From Lepidostoma basale (lineage: Eukaryota; Arthropoda; Insecta; Trichoptera; Lepidostomatidae), in NCBI GenBank assembly GCA_022606425.2, contig JAHDVF020000087.1, positions 124,001-188,000 on the forward strand: a stretch of 64,000 bases of DNA, read 5' to 3'. The notes beneath the pieces were generated by a model, which ran no database searches, was not told where the DNA came from, and saw nothing but the letters and a program-made list of their open reading frames with translations. The number at the start of each line of letters is the position of its first letter. Position 1 is the first letter of the stretch. Shown here in pieces: positions 1-10,547 of this stretch. The position numbers and the translations under genes were made by a program.

Positions 1-1512
1 CAGAAGTTCTGGCGCTTGCGCCTCGCGGGGGGTGTCGAGGAGGGCTTGCTGCGACGGTGCTCAGAGGCGTTGTGTAACCTGGGCGGGACCTTCGCGGGCT
101 TCATGGGCGTCCCGTTGCAGATGCGCATGCTCACGGAGGGCTTCCTGCCGCTCGTGCGCCGCCTCGGAGCCAGCCCGCCCACTGATCCGGAACAATCCTT
201 GGCTGACGTGTTCCGGTGCGGCAGCACGCACGGCCTCTATGAGCTCTTCATTCAGAGCAAAATTGACATTTATCTGAGAGAAAAATTAAACCTTTCTCCG
301 ATACCTCTAATGAAATGGATAGAAAACGGAATATCAGAAAAGCACCAAAAATTGGGCTTTATACAACTGTTTCCCAACCTTCGATTCCAGCAAAAGGAAT
401 TGATCGAGTTGAGTAAAGTCGGTTTATTCCAACTGGGCGCAGACTGGACCTGCGATTTCATCCACCCCACCTTCGCAGAGTACTTTGCGGCCGCGTATTT
501 CGAGGGGGGCTCTCTGCTGAAGGCGGAAGTCGAGCTGCTGACCGTCGTGCTGCTGGAGGAGCGCTTCAAGGTAGTCAGAATGTTCCTCAACGGCCATCTT
601 CGTAAACACAGAGAAAACTGGACAAACGGACCCGAGAAACGCATCTTTTCGGATATCAAGGAGCTCTGGAGTGATAAACGAGTGAGACATAAATTCTTTA
701 TTAAAAAAGCATTTAAAACAGCTCTCCACGTGGCAGTAGAGGAACAAAACGAGTCGATAGTTCGGTTTCTGCTGATGGTTCTTCAGTCCGAGAATACGAG
801 CAAAGAGGGGCGGGGCATTTCGGAGTTCGTGGACTTTGTGGCCTCTTGGGACAGAGGCGGCAGTACGGCATTGCACCTCGCGTGTGACAGGGGGGATGCA
901 GTTTGCGTGGGCGCCTTCATTGCCGACCTGGAGGCCTGCGCACTGCAGGACAAGCGGTACGTTCTATACTCCTTTATTTACGGATACACGGGGAATATGA
1001 TTAACGTTGACGACTTCTTTAAACTTCTAGTTAGACTCGAGGTACAAGTCCCAGCATACTTCCGAGAAATCATTTCAAATAAATACGATAAATTGCAGGC
1101 GATCAAAGATTTCCTAAAAGCAGCTAAATCCGGCAAAGATAAATATATAGAGCAGAGTTTGCGTAATATCAAAGACGAGGTGGTCAAGCGGAGTTTACTG
1201 CGTGCCCTTAACCACAAGGGGCATAGTGGGTTGCACTTGGCGGCTAAAGGAGGCTGTTTGCCTACCGTGCGCGTGCTGCTTCAACACGGAGCGCCCCCGG
1301 ACATCCTCAACACTAGGGAACAGACTCCCCTGATGTCTATTGCTATTTATGGTAACGCAAAATCGCAAATAAAAATCGCCAAAGAATTGATCAAGAGTGG
1401 AGCATACCCCGACTACCGTGATACGTCCGGTAGGAGTGCGGTCTCGTACTGCGCCACGCATGGCAACTTGGCTCTCTTGAATTATTTAATAGATAAGTGC
1501 AAGGCCGACTAG
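1..1512 (+). CDS. NACHT-ankyrin repeat protein, 3' part (open at the left edge)
   Basis: Frame 1 is open from the first base, so the gene begins outside the window and the true start is not visible. Residues about 15-170 look like the end of a NACHT/NLR-type ATPase module: a GVPLQMRMLTEGF stretch, then FIHPTFAEYFAAAYF, which matches the conserved (F/V)xHxTFxEYFAA motif after the NACHT core in insect NACHT-ankyrin proteins. Ankyrin repeats follow from about residue 235: TALHVAVEEQN, STALHLACDRGD, SGLHLAAKGG, TPLMSIAIYGN and RSAVSYCATHGN, each followed by a second helix such as TVRVLLQHGAPPDI. Such proteins are usually cytoplasmic and act as scaffolds or sensors; the partner here is unknown. 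The frame ends at a TAG at 1510-1512 in the middle of the ankyrin array, while the homologous sequence continues in the same frame. The P-loop and start are not visible. Family assignment rests on motifs only. Confidence 0.7.
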   Translation, partial: QKFWRLRLAGGVEEGLLRRCSEALCNLGGTFAGFMGVPLQMRMLTEGFLPLVRRLGASPPTDPEQSLADVFRCGSTHGLYELFIQSKIDIYLREKLNLSPIPLMKWIENGISEKHQKLGFIQLFPNLRFQQKELIELSKVGLFQLGADWTCDFIHPTFAEYFAAAYFEGGSLLKAEVELLTVVLLEERFKVVRMFLNGHLRKHRENWTNGPEKRIFSDIKELWSDKRVRHKFFIKKAFKTALHVAVEEQNESIVRFLLMVLQSENTSKEGRGISEFVDFVASWDRGGSTALHLACDRGDAVCVGAFIADLEACALQDKRYVLYSFIYGYTGNMINVDDFFKLLVRLEVQVPAYFREIISNKYDKLQAIKDFLKAAKSGKDKYIEQSLRNIKDEVVKRSLLRALNHKGHSGLHLAAKGGCLPTVRVLLQHGAPPDILNTREQTPLMSIAIYGNAKSQIKIAKELIKSGAYPDYRDTSGRSAVSYCATHGNLALLNYLIDKCKAD

Positions 1513-1890
1513 AAAATGACAGACTTTCTGCGACGGTCGCCGCTACATCACGCGGCTATGTGGGGTAGACCGAAGGTGGTCAAGCGACTGCTAGAGCTGG
1601 GCGCGCCGATAGACGAGCAAGACGAGAGTGAGTCGACGGCACTGGTCCTTGCTATCAAAAATTTAAATTTTAATATTTGGATGCGGCCCGACAGCTTCCG
1701 CGTGATAGAGTTGCTGGTGGCCAAAGGGGCCAACGTGAACATTCGGAACAGTCAGGGAAATAGCCCGCTGTGGTTAGCCATCCAGAAAGCTGTAGAGTAT
1801 GAAAGACTTTGTGCGTACGCACGTACTAAGCCTGCGTCATTCTACCGGGACAACGTGCACATACTGAAAAATAACGGTGCAGAATATTAG
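1513..1890 (+). pseudogene. Continuation of the NACHT-ankyrin gene after an in-frame stop
   Basis: This segment is in the same frame as the upstream coding region, one lysine codon after the TAG. It encodes at least three more ankyrin units: SPLHHAAMWGRPKVVKRLLE with LGAPIDEQ, TALVLAIKNLN with VIELLVAKGANVNIRN, and SPLWLAIQKAVE ending in VHILKNNGAEY and a TAG at 1888-1890. Repeat spacing across the TAG is normal, so the simplest reading is one reading frame broken by a nonsense change. Alternatives are a recent pseudogene, a natural truncation allele, stop-codon readthrough or an assembly error. The 170 bases after 1890 look like 3' UTR or spacer. Confidence 0.6.
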
Positions 1891-2060
1891 AAGGGGTGTA
1901 ATTGTTAATGTGACTGCTATCGTGGAGTTACTCCTCAGTGCTTCTGAGTTTGGCATAAACCCGTCTGACACTTGCAGAGCATTACCATTACACCACGATC
2001 GCTGCCACAATCCCCAATTAGTGACAGTCGATGTTCCCCTGTTGCAGTTTACGGTGTTAC

Positions 2061-2711
2061 TGTCGCCGCCAGCTAGTTAAATACGCCGCTCAATTGAACG
2101 GCTAGCCTGATAATGAAATGGCGGCATTCAATGAAGTGACTAGGCCGATAGTTGAATAAACTCAACGCTCAATCCATTTAGTTATAATTTTTACCGCTGC
2201 AGCGCTAGCAGTCATCTAACAATGTTCAATTGTCAGTCGGCATTCGATAACGTGTGTTGTTGTAAAAAGTAACACGATTTTCAAACAAAAGAGAGAGAGA
2301 GCATGCGTATAGGGGATGTGGGATGTATTATTTTATTTAAAAACTAACTCCAACCTAAACGTACTGCTCTTCTTTACTACCGTACGAGTTTTGACATTGG
2401 CTTAGCGCTTGTACATTGGTTATAATGTACATATTGACGCATAGCGTGTTTATAAAAACATGACTGTATTTCTATTTCATTGTATTTGACTTTAACCGCC
2501 TCAACAGACCGGACGACCCAATAACAGAGAGGAGTTACATCGCAATCACCCAGGCTTCAGACAAAACGTTTTTAATATAGCAAAACCCTATTTTGTTCAA
2601 ATATATAAATTAATTCACGATTTTATATAAAGTCACAATGACGTTGTTTTCAGCCAGTTTGCTAAGCGTCCGTTAGCCATTTCGTTGGATGCCGGCATTT
2701 CATTATCAGCC
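2061..2711. mobile_element. TGTCGCC terminal-inverted-repeat element, copy 1 (right end lost)
   Basis: The left end starts TGTCGCCGCCAGCTAG. The body matches the element at 4862-6664 almost base for base, including a short GA run near 2290. The right terminal repeat stops at about 2711 (ATTATCAGCC) and unrelated sequence follows, so the outermost ~50 bases of the right TIR are missing. No coding capacity is visible, so this is a non-autonomous DNA transposon. The superfamily is not determined and no target duplication could be read. Confidence 0.7.
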
Positions 2712-3265
2712 AGACTTAAACAGAACCATAGACTACATCTGAAAGGACTCGAGAATGCAGTGACGCTATATAGAGCCCTAGGGGAGATTAACCGCCCTAC
2801 CAAAAACACGAAGGTTTTTAATTAATGAAATTTATTTACGTCAAATACTCGGCCGCACACTTGGCCTGCCCCTTGTACAACTACCATATTTATGAAGATG
2901 TGCTCAAGTTTTCCCTAAAACTTTGTGCATTTTAGGTACATTACTTTTTCCCGAGCGCGTACGTGATACGGGATAGCGCAGAATGGTACAGGTAGGGTTG
3001 ACGTATTGGCTGCGCAGGAAACGAGGTGGATAGAGACACTTGACACAAGAACACCCACAATAATGCTCAGTGGGAAGGGCAAACTTCAAACCCGTCAATG
3101 AAAGACAAGACGACACAATCCATATTACCAGAAGTTGGAATCACTGGATTGCAGTCACAGCCTACACAAGGACGCTGATGATTGCCTCATTATTGACTCA
3201 GCACCCTGGACAGGCACCAGATCCAAATCATCCAGGTCATGTCTTGAAAGACAGAAGAGGGGCAA
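2712..3265. other. Unassigned spacer
   Basis: No gene, RNA or recognisable repeat seen. Short open frames here lack domain signals. Confidence 0.4.
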
Positions 3266-3268
3266 CTA

Positions 3269-3755
3269 GTATAGGCTGTTTTTTTAGAGGTATACAATAC
3301 AAATTCAAAATGAAAAAAAATACATTAAAATAATGTTAATATCTATGATATTGGCTTTATTTAAATATTATTTCGGGCATATGAGCGCCACGGCTAGCTC
3401 CAATGAAGCGCAATCGTGAAGTCCAGTTTTCGACAATTGCCGTCTTTGTGGATGCGTATTATCCACTAGAGTGTACGTGGTGCGAAAACGATCCACGGTC
3501 TTCCGAATAACTTGCTCGGATGGACGATTATGTCGACCGTAAAATTGACGCAGTGCACGATAGGTTTGGCGAACCGAAACATGATTTTCAAAATAAATTT
3601 GCACAATTTGCAAGCGCTGTCCTGACGCCAGTCTATTCATGGTGAAATGGCAAAACGTACGGACTACAAATCAACTGTCTACTGTTAAATTGACAGTCTG
3701 TAGAAACAATGTTGCCAGTTTAAAAAACAAACCTAAAAAAAAACACCTTATACAA
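3269..3755 (-). mobile_element. Mariner-like deletion derivative with a remnant transposase N-terminus
   Basis: Imperfect inverted ends flank the element: TAGGCTGTTTTTTTAGAGG on the left, and on the right the reverse complement of a TATAAGGTGTTTTTTTTTAG stretch. Inside, the minus strand at 3640-3368 encodes 90 aa starting MNRLASGQRLQIVQIYFEN and continuing SVRQTYRALRQFYG and VIRKTVDRFRTTYT. This resembles the N-terminal helix-turn-helix (DUF4817-like) of mariner-type transposases in insects. The catalytic DDE region is absent; the frame runs directly from the HTH into the right-end sequence, as expected of an internally deleted, MITE-like derivative. Confidence 0.55.
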
Positions 3756-3892
3756 CAAACGTGAGAACAGCCCACTGACATGTGAAATTCTGCTTCTTAA
3801 TCCCCGATCAGGAAGAGCGTCCAAACTCTGTTGTCCGAGAAATACGAAACACAGCATTTAGCTAGGATATACGTACGTAAGACGACGATTTC

Positions 3893-4655
3893 AGAAGTCC
3901 AAGTCCAATATTAAATCATTAATATGAATGACAACGCCTGTCTTCTAGGAGTTTTATTATAATTATTATCAAATGTCACATTTGATAACGCCTTGCAAGG
4001 TGCAAACATGTCATTCCATTTAAAATATAATAAAACTCCTAGAAGACAGACGTTTTCATTCATATTAATTAATAACTGTGTAACCGTAAATCCAATATTA
4101 TAATAGTAGAACATTGTAACCTACAGACGTAAGAGGAATAGGCACGAGCTGAACCTCTGTAAGCCAGAAGATCCAAGTCCAAGTCCATTATTAAATCATT
4201 AACATGAATGAAAACGCCTGTCTTCTAGGAGTTTTATTATAATTACTATCAAATGTGACATTTGATAACGCCTTGCAAGGGGGAAACATGTCATTCCATT
4301 TAAAATATAATAAAACTCCTAGAAGACAGACGTTTTCATTCATATTAATTAATTACTGTATAACCGTAAATCCAATATTATAATAGTAGAACATTGTAAC
4401 CTACAGACGTAAGAGGAATAGGCATGAGCTGAACCTCTGTAAGCCAGAAGGTCCAAGTCCAAGTCCATTATGAAATCATTAATATGAATGAAAACGCCTG
4501 TCTTCTAGGAGTTTTATTATAATTATTATCAAATGTCACATTTGATAACGCCTTGCAAGGTCATTCCATTTAAAATATAATAAAACTCCTAGAAGACAGA
4601 CGTTTTCATTCATATTAATTAATAACTGTGTAACCGTAAATCCAACATTGTATAG
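3893..4655. repeat. Three tandem 280-bp foldback repeats
   Basis: The marker TTAAATCATTAA occurs at 3911 and 4191 (the third copy reads TGAAATCATTAA at 4471), giving a period of exactly 280. Each unit holds a large imperfect palindrome: GTCTTCTAGGAGTTTTATTA and, about 90 bases on, its reverse complement. The third unit has a 10-bp deletion near 4560 and ends near 4655. Related single arms occur near 22020-22130 and 38280-38375. Confidence 0.8.
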
Positions 4656-5255
4656 TATCAGAAAAATGATCTTTAACTTAATATAATAACAGTCTTAACT
4701 GTTTAATTTAGAACACTTTTATAATATCGCAATGTATTTAAAATTATATTGAATTTCTAAATCATATTCTAGCTATTTTATTTTCGTATGAATTTTTGTG
4801 TGATAATTTTCAAACTACAGCGGTTTTTTTGTTTCGAACCGAGAGCTTGTACGAGTACATGTGTCGCCGCCAGCTAGTTAAATACGCCGCTCAATTGAAC
4901 GGCTAGGCCTTTAATGAAATGGCGGCATTAGATGAAGTGACTAGGCCGATAGTTGAATAAACTCAACGCTCAATCCATTTAGTTATAATTTTGACCGCTG
5001 CAGCGCTAGCAGTCATCTCACAATGTTCAACTGTCAGTCGGCATTGGATAACGTGTGTTGTTGTGAAAAGTAACACAATTTTCAAACAAAAGAGAGAGAG
5101 AGCATGCGTATAGGGGATGTGGGATGTATTATTTTATTTAAAAACTAACTCCAACCTAAACGTACTGCTCTTCTTTACTACCGTACGAGTTTTGACATTG
5201 GCTTAGCGCTTGTACATTGGTTATAATGTACATATTGACGCATAGCGTGTTTATA

Positions 5256-5915
5256 AAAACATAACTTTGAATGGTAAATGGTGAAAATTTGGAGCAAGAG
5301 TTGAGTTCGTGTATTTAGGAAGTATGTTTACAGTGGAGAGGGATATTGAAAGAAGGGTTGGGGCAGGCAACAGAGTGAATGGTGCACTTAAAATTGGAAT
5401 CGCAGACAAAAACCTATCCAAAAAAGCTAGATTGGCAGTGCACAATGGTGTTCTTCTACCGACTGCCAAAAGAAGGATGAAAGTAGAGTAAATGTGGTAG
5501 AAATGAGATCTCTTAGACGAATGTGTGGATACTCTGTGTATGATAGAGTGTCGAATGAAAATATAAGAAGAGAATGCGGTGCGAATGATGGTGTCATGAA
5601 CAAAATAACGAAAGGGTCATTAAGATGGTTTGGACTTATGGAAAGAATGAATGAAGAAAGAATGGTAAAAAAATTATATGTTAATGATGTAAATGGAACC
5701 AGAAATAGAATCGGAAGACCGAGGATAACGTGGCACGATCAAATAAATCAAATATTGAATGTTGGCCATGTGAGGTGTCAGAGAAATCGACGCGCGTGCA
5801 TGACACGATGTATGTATGTTGAGGAAGCGAATTGAGAAATATGTCAGGAAAGAAAAGTGTGGCAGTCCATTATTTCTGCCTACCCCTTCGGGGAGACGGC
5901 GTGATGGCTAGTTAG
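5256..5915 (+). mobile_element. T-LINE fragment, subfamily S1
   Basis: 5'-truncated RTE-like LINE. It encodes the region after the reverse transcriptase (VYLGSMFTVERDIERRVGAG, then GYSVYDRVSNENI and SLRWFGLMERMNEER) with frameshifts near 5460-5495. The coding end is followed by GGCGTGATGGCTAGTTAGTT, the (TTAG)n-type tail. Inserted in TIR element copy 2. Confidence 0.85.
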
Positions 5916-5935
5916 TTAACTTTATTTTTATTTCT

Positions 5936-6362
5936 AACTAACTAACTAACCATCACGCCATTTCCCCGGAGGGGCAGGCAGAGAGGAAGGATCGCCACAC
6001 TGGCCTGTCCTGGCATACTTCTCGAGCTTCGTCTACATCCATACGAGTACATCGTACCATGCACGCACGTCGATTGTTCCGACTTCGAATGTGGCCGCCT
6101 TTTAGTAATTGATTAATTTGGTAATGCCATGTTTTCCTCGGTCGTCCTCGGCTTCTTTTCCCACTCACGCTACTGCTTGTGTACAACTTTTTAACCATTC
6201 TACTCTCATCCATTCGTTCCATATGTCCGAACCACCTCAGGGATCCTTTTTTAATTTTTTTCATGATGCAGTCATCTGCCTTACATTTCTTTCTTATTTC
6301 ATCGTGCGGTATTCTATCATACAACGTTTTCCCGCACATTCTTCTCAGTGATCTCATTTCTA
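5936..6362 (-). mobile_element. T-LINE fragment, subfamily S3
   Basis: Minus-strand copy starting at a (TAAC)n tract at 5936. An intact 134-aa frame (6357-5953) carries KTLYDRIPHDEIRKKC, SLRWFGHMERMDESR, RGRPRKTWH and ends SACPSGEMA, the conserved C-terminus of the family. It lies tail to tail with the preceding plus-strand S1 copy. Confidence 0.85.
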
Positions 6363-6727
6363 CATTTTTATTTCTATTTCATTGTATTTGACTTTAACCG
6401 CCTCAACAGACCGGACGACCCAATAACAGAGAGGAGTTACATCGCAATCACCCAGGCTTCAGACAAAACGTTTTTAATATAGCAAAATCCCTATTTTATT
6501 CGTGTTCAAATATATAAATTAATTCACGATTTTATATAAAGTCACAATGACGTTGTTTTCAGCCAGTTTGCTAAGCGTCCGTTAGCCATTTCGTTGGATG
6601 CCGGCATTTCATTATCAGCCTAGCCGTTCAATTGAGCGGCGTATTTAACTAGCTGGCGGCGACATACGATTCATTTCTGTATACATGCAGTAACTATTGT
6701 ATAATATTATCGTGATAATTTATATTT

Positions 6728-6902
6728 ATGATTTAATTGTATCTCAATAGAGACGAAGATGCAAACTGGAAACTGAATATGGTTGATCAAGGTGTTTACA
6801 GGACTTATGACCTGTCATTGGTTGGGTTAAGCGCACGCTTTATGTAATTACAACATTCCCCATTCCTCCTTTGTTATGACCATGTCTGACAAATTTTTTC
6901 AT
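6728..6902 (+). mobile_element. Long-TIR foldback element, single arm
   Basis: Begins ATTTAATTGTATCTCAATAG and runs through CTTATGACCTGTCATTGG to the CATTCCCCATTCC segment. It matches one arm of the complete copies at 21154-21590 and 25965-26490. The second arm is missing; a J-LINE fragment abuts it. Confidence 0.65.
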
Positions 6903-7576
6903 CAGGTTTTCAATGGGGCTTCATCATCCGGACCGGAAGAGTTTTCAGAGATCCCAATGTGCTCAGAGTCCTATACAACGCGTTGGTTCGGAGCAGACTC
7001 GAAAGTGGTTCTGTGATATGGAGTCCTCACGAGGCGAGATATTCCGTTATGCTGGAGAGGGTTCAGAAAATATTTCTGAGGTATCTCTACATGAGGGAGT
7101 ATGGTAGCTATCCGTGGCTCTATCCCACGGCATTTCTTTTCTCGGAACCAATTCTCTACAGCTTCGAAGAGATGGACATCTAATAACCCATTTCTTCAGA
7201 TTAATCAGGGGATACTTCGAGAACTCGGCCGTACTGGAGGATGTTGGTCTTTTTGTCCCTGATAGATACCTCCGACAGCGACAGCACAGATTGTTTTACC
7301 TACCGGCCGCCAGAACCAATCTGCCTCTGGTGACACCGGTGGGAAGAGCAATTAGTCTGCTGAACGCGGTCTCCTCGGAGATCAACGTCTTTCATATTAG
7401 TGAAAGTACGTTCAGGGGACAAATACTCTTGACTTTAGAAAGTATCTTGTCTTTCTAACGTCGAACCATCACTAATGCGTTCCTGGTATTATGTTGCATG
7501 TGTATAAAATCTTACCTGTACTCAATAGATGCCACATTTATGCTGTTTGTAATGTTTTTTGAGTAAATAAACTGAT
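6903..7576 (+). mobile_element. J-LINE (jockey/CR1-like) 3' fragment
   Basis: Encodes, with frameshifts, the C-terminal part of the reverse transcriptase ORF seen complete at 52310-53715: YNALVRSRLESGSVIWSPHE, YLYMREYGSYPWLYPTAFL, VLEDVGLFVPDRYLR and FYLPAARTNLPLVTPVGRA. It ends in AATAAACTGATTTGATTT, the TGATT-type tail. The 5' side is truncated. Confidence 0.85.
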
Positions 7577-7583
7577 TTGATTT

Positions 7584-8035
7584 TTATTATTCTTTCTTTC
7601 AATGTGTCCAAACCATTTTAATGATCCTTTCATTATTTTGTTCATAGCACCATCATTCGCACCGCATTCACTTCTGATATTTCATTCGACACTCTATCAT
7701 AAACAGTGTATCCACACATTCGTCTAAGAGATATAATTTCTACTGCATTTATTCTACAAGGGTCGGTACAAGAACACCATTGTGCACTGCCACTTTAGTT
7801 TGTTTGCAATGCCAACTTTAAGTGCACCATTCACTCTGTTGCCTGCCCCAACCCTTCTTTCAATATCCCTCTCCACTGTAAACATACTACCTGAATACAC
7901 AAACTCATCTACTTGCTCCAGATTTTCACCATTCACGCTAATGTTGCAGACTGTCGTGGTTTCTTCCTTTTCAAAAATCATTACCTTGGACTTGTTAACA
8001 TTCATCATCAGATCAGTTCGTATCCACACATCATA
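7584..8035 (-). mobile_element. T-LINE fragment, S1, lacking both ends
   Basis: Encodes MMNVNKSKVMIFEKEETTT through VERDIERRVGAGNRVNGALK and the start of the GYSVYDR region, with internal deletions. Neither the (TTAG)n tail nor the reverse transcriptase core is present. Confidence 0.8.
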
Positions 8036-8600
8036 AAATAAAATGTAATGTTCTTAAAGAAGTTCCTGTTTTTTAGTTTGATAAGTTGATTTGAAATAGA
8101 AAGAGAATAGAAATACAAATGGCGTCTTGAAAGTATTTACCAGGCCGTAATCACATAGACAATATTTGCAACATGGAGCTATTGTAGGCCGTTAGTATGT
8201 GTCTCGTGTCAGTGCCATTATTATCGTTATTACGTCAAGATGGCACTGCGCGAGCCTTACAGTGTGGCAGGTCCCATAGTACGCCATACGTCCCCCTAAC
8301 CACGGACCTAGGCACTTCGGTGTGGCCGAACCTCAGCTACACTGCGAATGCTTTTCTTTTGTACGATGGCGGCATCTATAGCATCTTTATTCGTCGTCCG
8401 TCTTACGATTTATTTTCGGCACCTAAAAAGATTGGGTACATCTTTTGAGATAGATAATTTGAAATGATATAAGCAAAACACACAAAAAAACACTAGTCCT
8501 ACGAAGAACGTTCTCTTCATAGGACTGCGGCGTGTTCTTATTTAGAAAAACATTGAAATGGATTTAATATTATTCAAAATAACCTTATCACATAAAAACT
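8036..8600. other. Spacer with one tiny transposon scar
   Basis: No gene recognised. The only assignable element is the 39-bp CAGTG remnant at 8210-8248, listed separately. Confidence 0.4.
8210..8248. mobile_element. CAGTG element, 39-bp terminal-only remnant
   Basis: CAGTGCCAT is followed after a few bases by TTATTACGTCAAGATGGCAC and TG, the exact right end of the CAGTG element at 13139-13914. Almost the whole body is lost. No 7-bp target duplication is visible. Confidence 0.6.
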
Positions 8601-9110
8601 ATATCATCATCGGCTGTCCCTCGTGTCCGAGGAAGACTGTCCTTCACGGCTGTGGTCCGATCCTGGACCCACATATCTGGGGCATCTGGGGCAGAGGAAG
8701 GCGCCTGTAGTGGAGCCGTCACCGTCTCCCAGTGGTCTCTCCTTTCCTCCTCTCAGCTTCAGAGTCTTGTGTGCCTTGATGTACTGCTGTTCTCCATCTC
8801 GGTCTGTCCTCTGCAGTCTTTTCCCAGCAATCACACTCGACGCCGGTCTTTTGTAGGTTTCCTTTAAGGGAGTCCCTAAAGCGCTTCCTCTGGCCACCGT
8901 GTGAGCGTTTTCCTTGGGAGCCGTGACCAGCCCAGCGGAGTTGTTTTCGGATGATGGCAGCCTCAGTACTTGTCATATTGACCTCAGCAAGTATGCTGTC
9001 ATTTGTCTGTTTGTCCTGCCATATCGCTCCAGGGCCTTTATGTGTCCTCTGTATGGGGTCCATGTTAATCACGTTACACTCCGGGTAAATCCTTTTTACT
9101 CCTAGCTTAC
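8600..9110 (-). mobile_element. LINE 3' fragment of a further family (C-terminal RT ORF with Cys/His tail)
   Basis: The minus strand encodes TSTEAAIIRKQLRWAGH, GKRSHGGQRKRFRDSLKGNL and, after a frameshift, FLCPRCPRYVGPGSDHSRE. This is the C-terminus of a widespread animal LINE ORF (QLRWxGHV ... GxRxxGGQxKRFKDxLK ... CPxC ... SHxR). Two frames are needed, so the copy is broken. Confidence 0.75.
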
Positions 9111-9257
9111 TACTAAGAGGTCAGCAGATGAAGCAGTCAGTAAACTTCTCTCGTCTGTCCGAAGCACACAGAACGGACCAACTTTACGTCGTCACCCCAC
9201 TGCGATCACGTGAAGGGATGTTATGTTCTCCCCTATGTGTCTCTATTTCTTATTTTA

Positions 9258-9997
9258 TAACTAACTAACTAACCATCACGCCGTCTCAAGGCAGAAAGAA
9301 TGACATATTTCTCAATTCGCTTCCTCAACATTCATACATCGTGTCATGGCCGACATTCAATATTTGATTTATTTGATAGTGCCACGTTCTCCTCGGTCTT
9401 CCGATTCTATTTCTGGTTCCATTTACATCGTTAACATATAATTTTTTTTACCATTCTTTCTTCATTCATTCTTTCCATATGTCCAAACCATCTTAATGAT
9501 CCTTTCATTATTTTGTTCGTAACACCATCATTCGCACCGCATTCACTTGTTATATTTTCATTCGACACTCTATCATACACTGAGTATCCACACATTCGTC
9601 TAAGAGATCTCATTTCTACTGCATTTATTCTACTTTCATCCCTCTTTTGCCAGTTCCATGCTTCGCTTTCATACATAAGGGTTGGTACAAAAACATCATT
9701 GTGCACTGCCATTTTAGCTTTTTTGGATAGGTTTTTGTTTGCGATGACAACTTTAAGTGCACCATTCACTCTGTTGCCTGCCCCAACCCTTCTTTCAATA
9801 TCCCTCTCCACTGTAAACATACTACCTAAATACACAAACTCATCTACTTGCTCCAAATTTTCACCATTCACGCTAATGTTGCAGACTGTCGTGGTTTCTT
9901 CCTTTTCAAAAATCATTACCTTGGACTTATTAACATTCATCAGCAGATCATTTCTCATGCATACCTCATACATACAATTCACCAGGACTTGTAGTTC
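9258..9997 (-). mobile_element. T-LINE fragment, S1
   Basis: (TAAC)n at 9258, then the minus-strand ORF end. A 213-aa open frame (10072-9431) runs from ELQVLVNCMYEVCMRNDL through [19 protein letters not shown] to [12 protein letters not shown] small deletion removes part of the 3' end near 9287. Confidence 0.85.
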
Positions 9998-10104
9998 ATA
10001 TTTTATTTCGATTATAAATGTGAAATACGACCACGATCGTATGATGACTCCTTGTGTTCGTGTTACAAACATTTTAATATGTTGGCGATCACTCTGGTAA
10101 ACTA

Positions 10105-10473
10105 TTCTCTATCCTGCGCTGTCCGGAATAGCTCCTCCACAGTTCCGATTCCCGTCCATTCCCTCACATTGCGCAGCCAAGAGATCTGCCCTTTTCCCTT
10201 CAAAATCAGACGCAGCAGGCGATACTTCTCTCCTCGTAGAACGTGACCCAGATATGAGATCTTGCGGACTTTGATCAATGTCAGCAGCTCTCTATTTACT
10301 CCTGCACGATTCAGGACTTGTGTGTCCGTCACTCTGTCTGTCCATGGGATCCTGAACATCCTTCGGTGAAGCCACATTTCAAATGCCTCTAACCGGTTCA
10401 TTGTATTTACCTTTAATGTCCATGTCTCACACGCATATAACAGAACAGACCACACATAACAACTTAACATCAA
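10105..10473 (-). mobile_element. LINE fragment of another RTE-like family
   Basis: A 123-aa minus-strand frame reads VLLYACETWTLKVNTMNRLE, FEMWLHRRMFRIPWTDRVT and YLGHVLRGEKYRLLRLILKG, ending EELFRTAQDRE. This is the common C-terminal region of endonuclease/reverse transcriptase LINE ORFs and differs clearly from the T-LINE. No tail is visible. Confidence 0.8.
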
Positions 10474-10547
10474 ACAATAACAAAAGAAACCAGTATTTGA
10501 GTTTCATTTGCTTTATTAGTACCTACGTGATTAGCGCTTTTTTTTTG

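Larger units (their letters stand above)
4862..6664. mobile_element. TGTCGCC terminal-inverted-repeat element, copy 2, with LINE insertions
   Basis: Both ends are present: TGTCGCCGCCAGCTAGTTAA on the left and its inverted form ending GGCGGCGACA at 6664. The TIRs match over about 57 bases with few differences. Against copy 1 (2061-2711), the body is interrupted between about 5256 and 6365 by two T-LINE fragments in opposite orientation. Without them the element would be about 700 bp. Confidence 0.8.

Noticed and set aside
3893..4655. CRISPR-like array
   Set aside because: The repeats are 280-bp tandem units with foldbacks in a eukaryotic genome, with no short direct repeat and unique spacer pattern.
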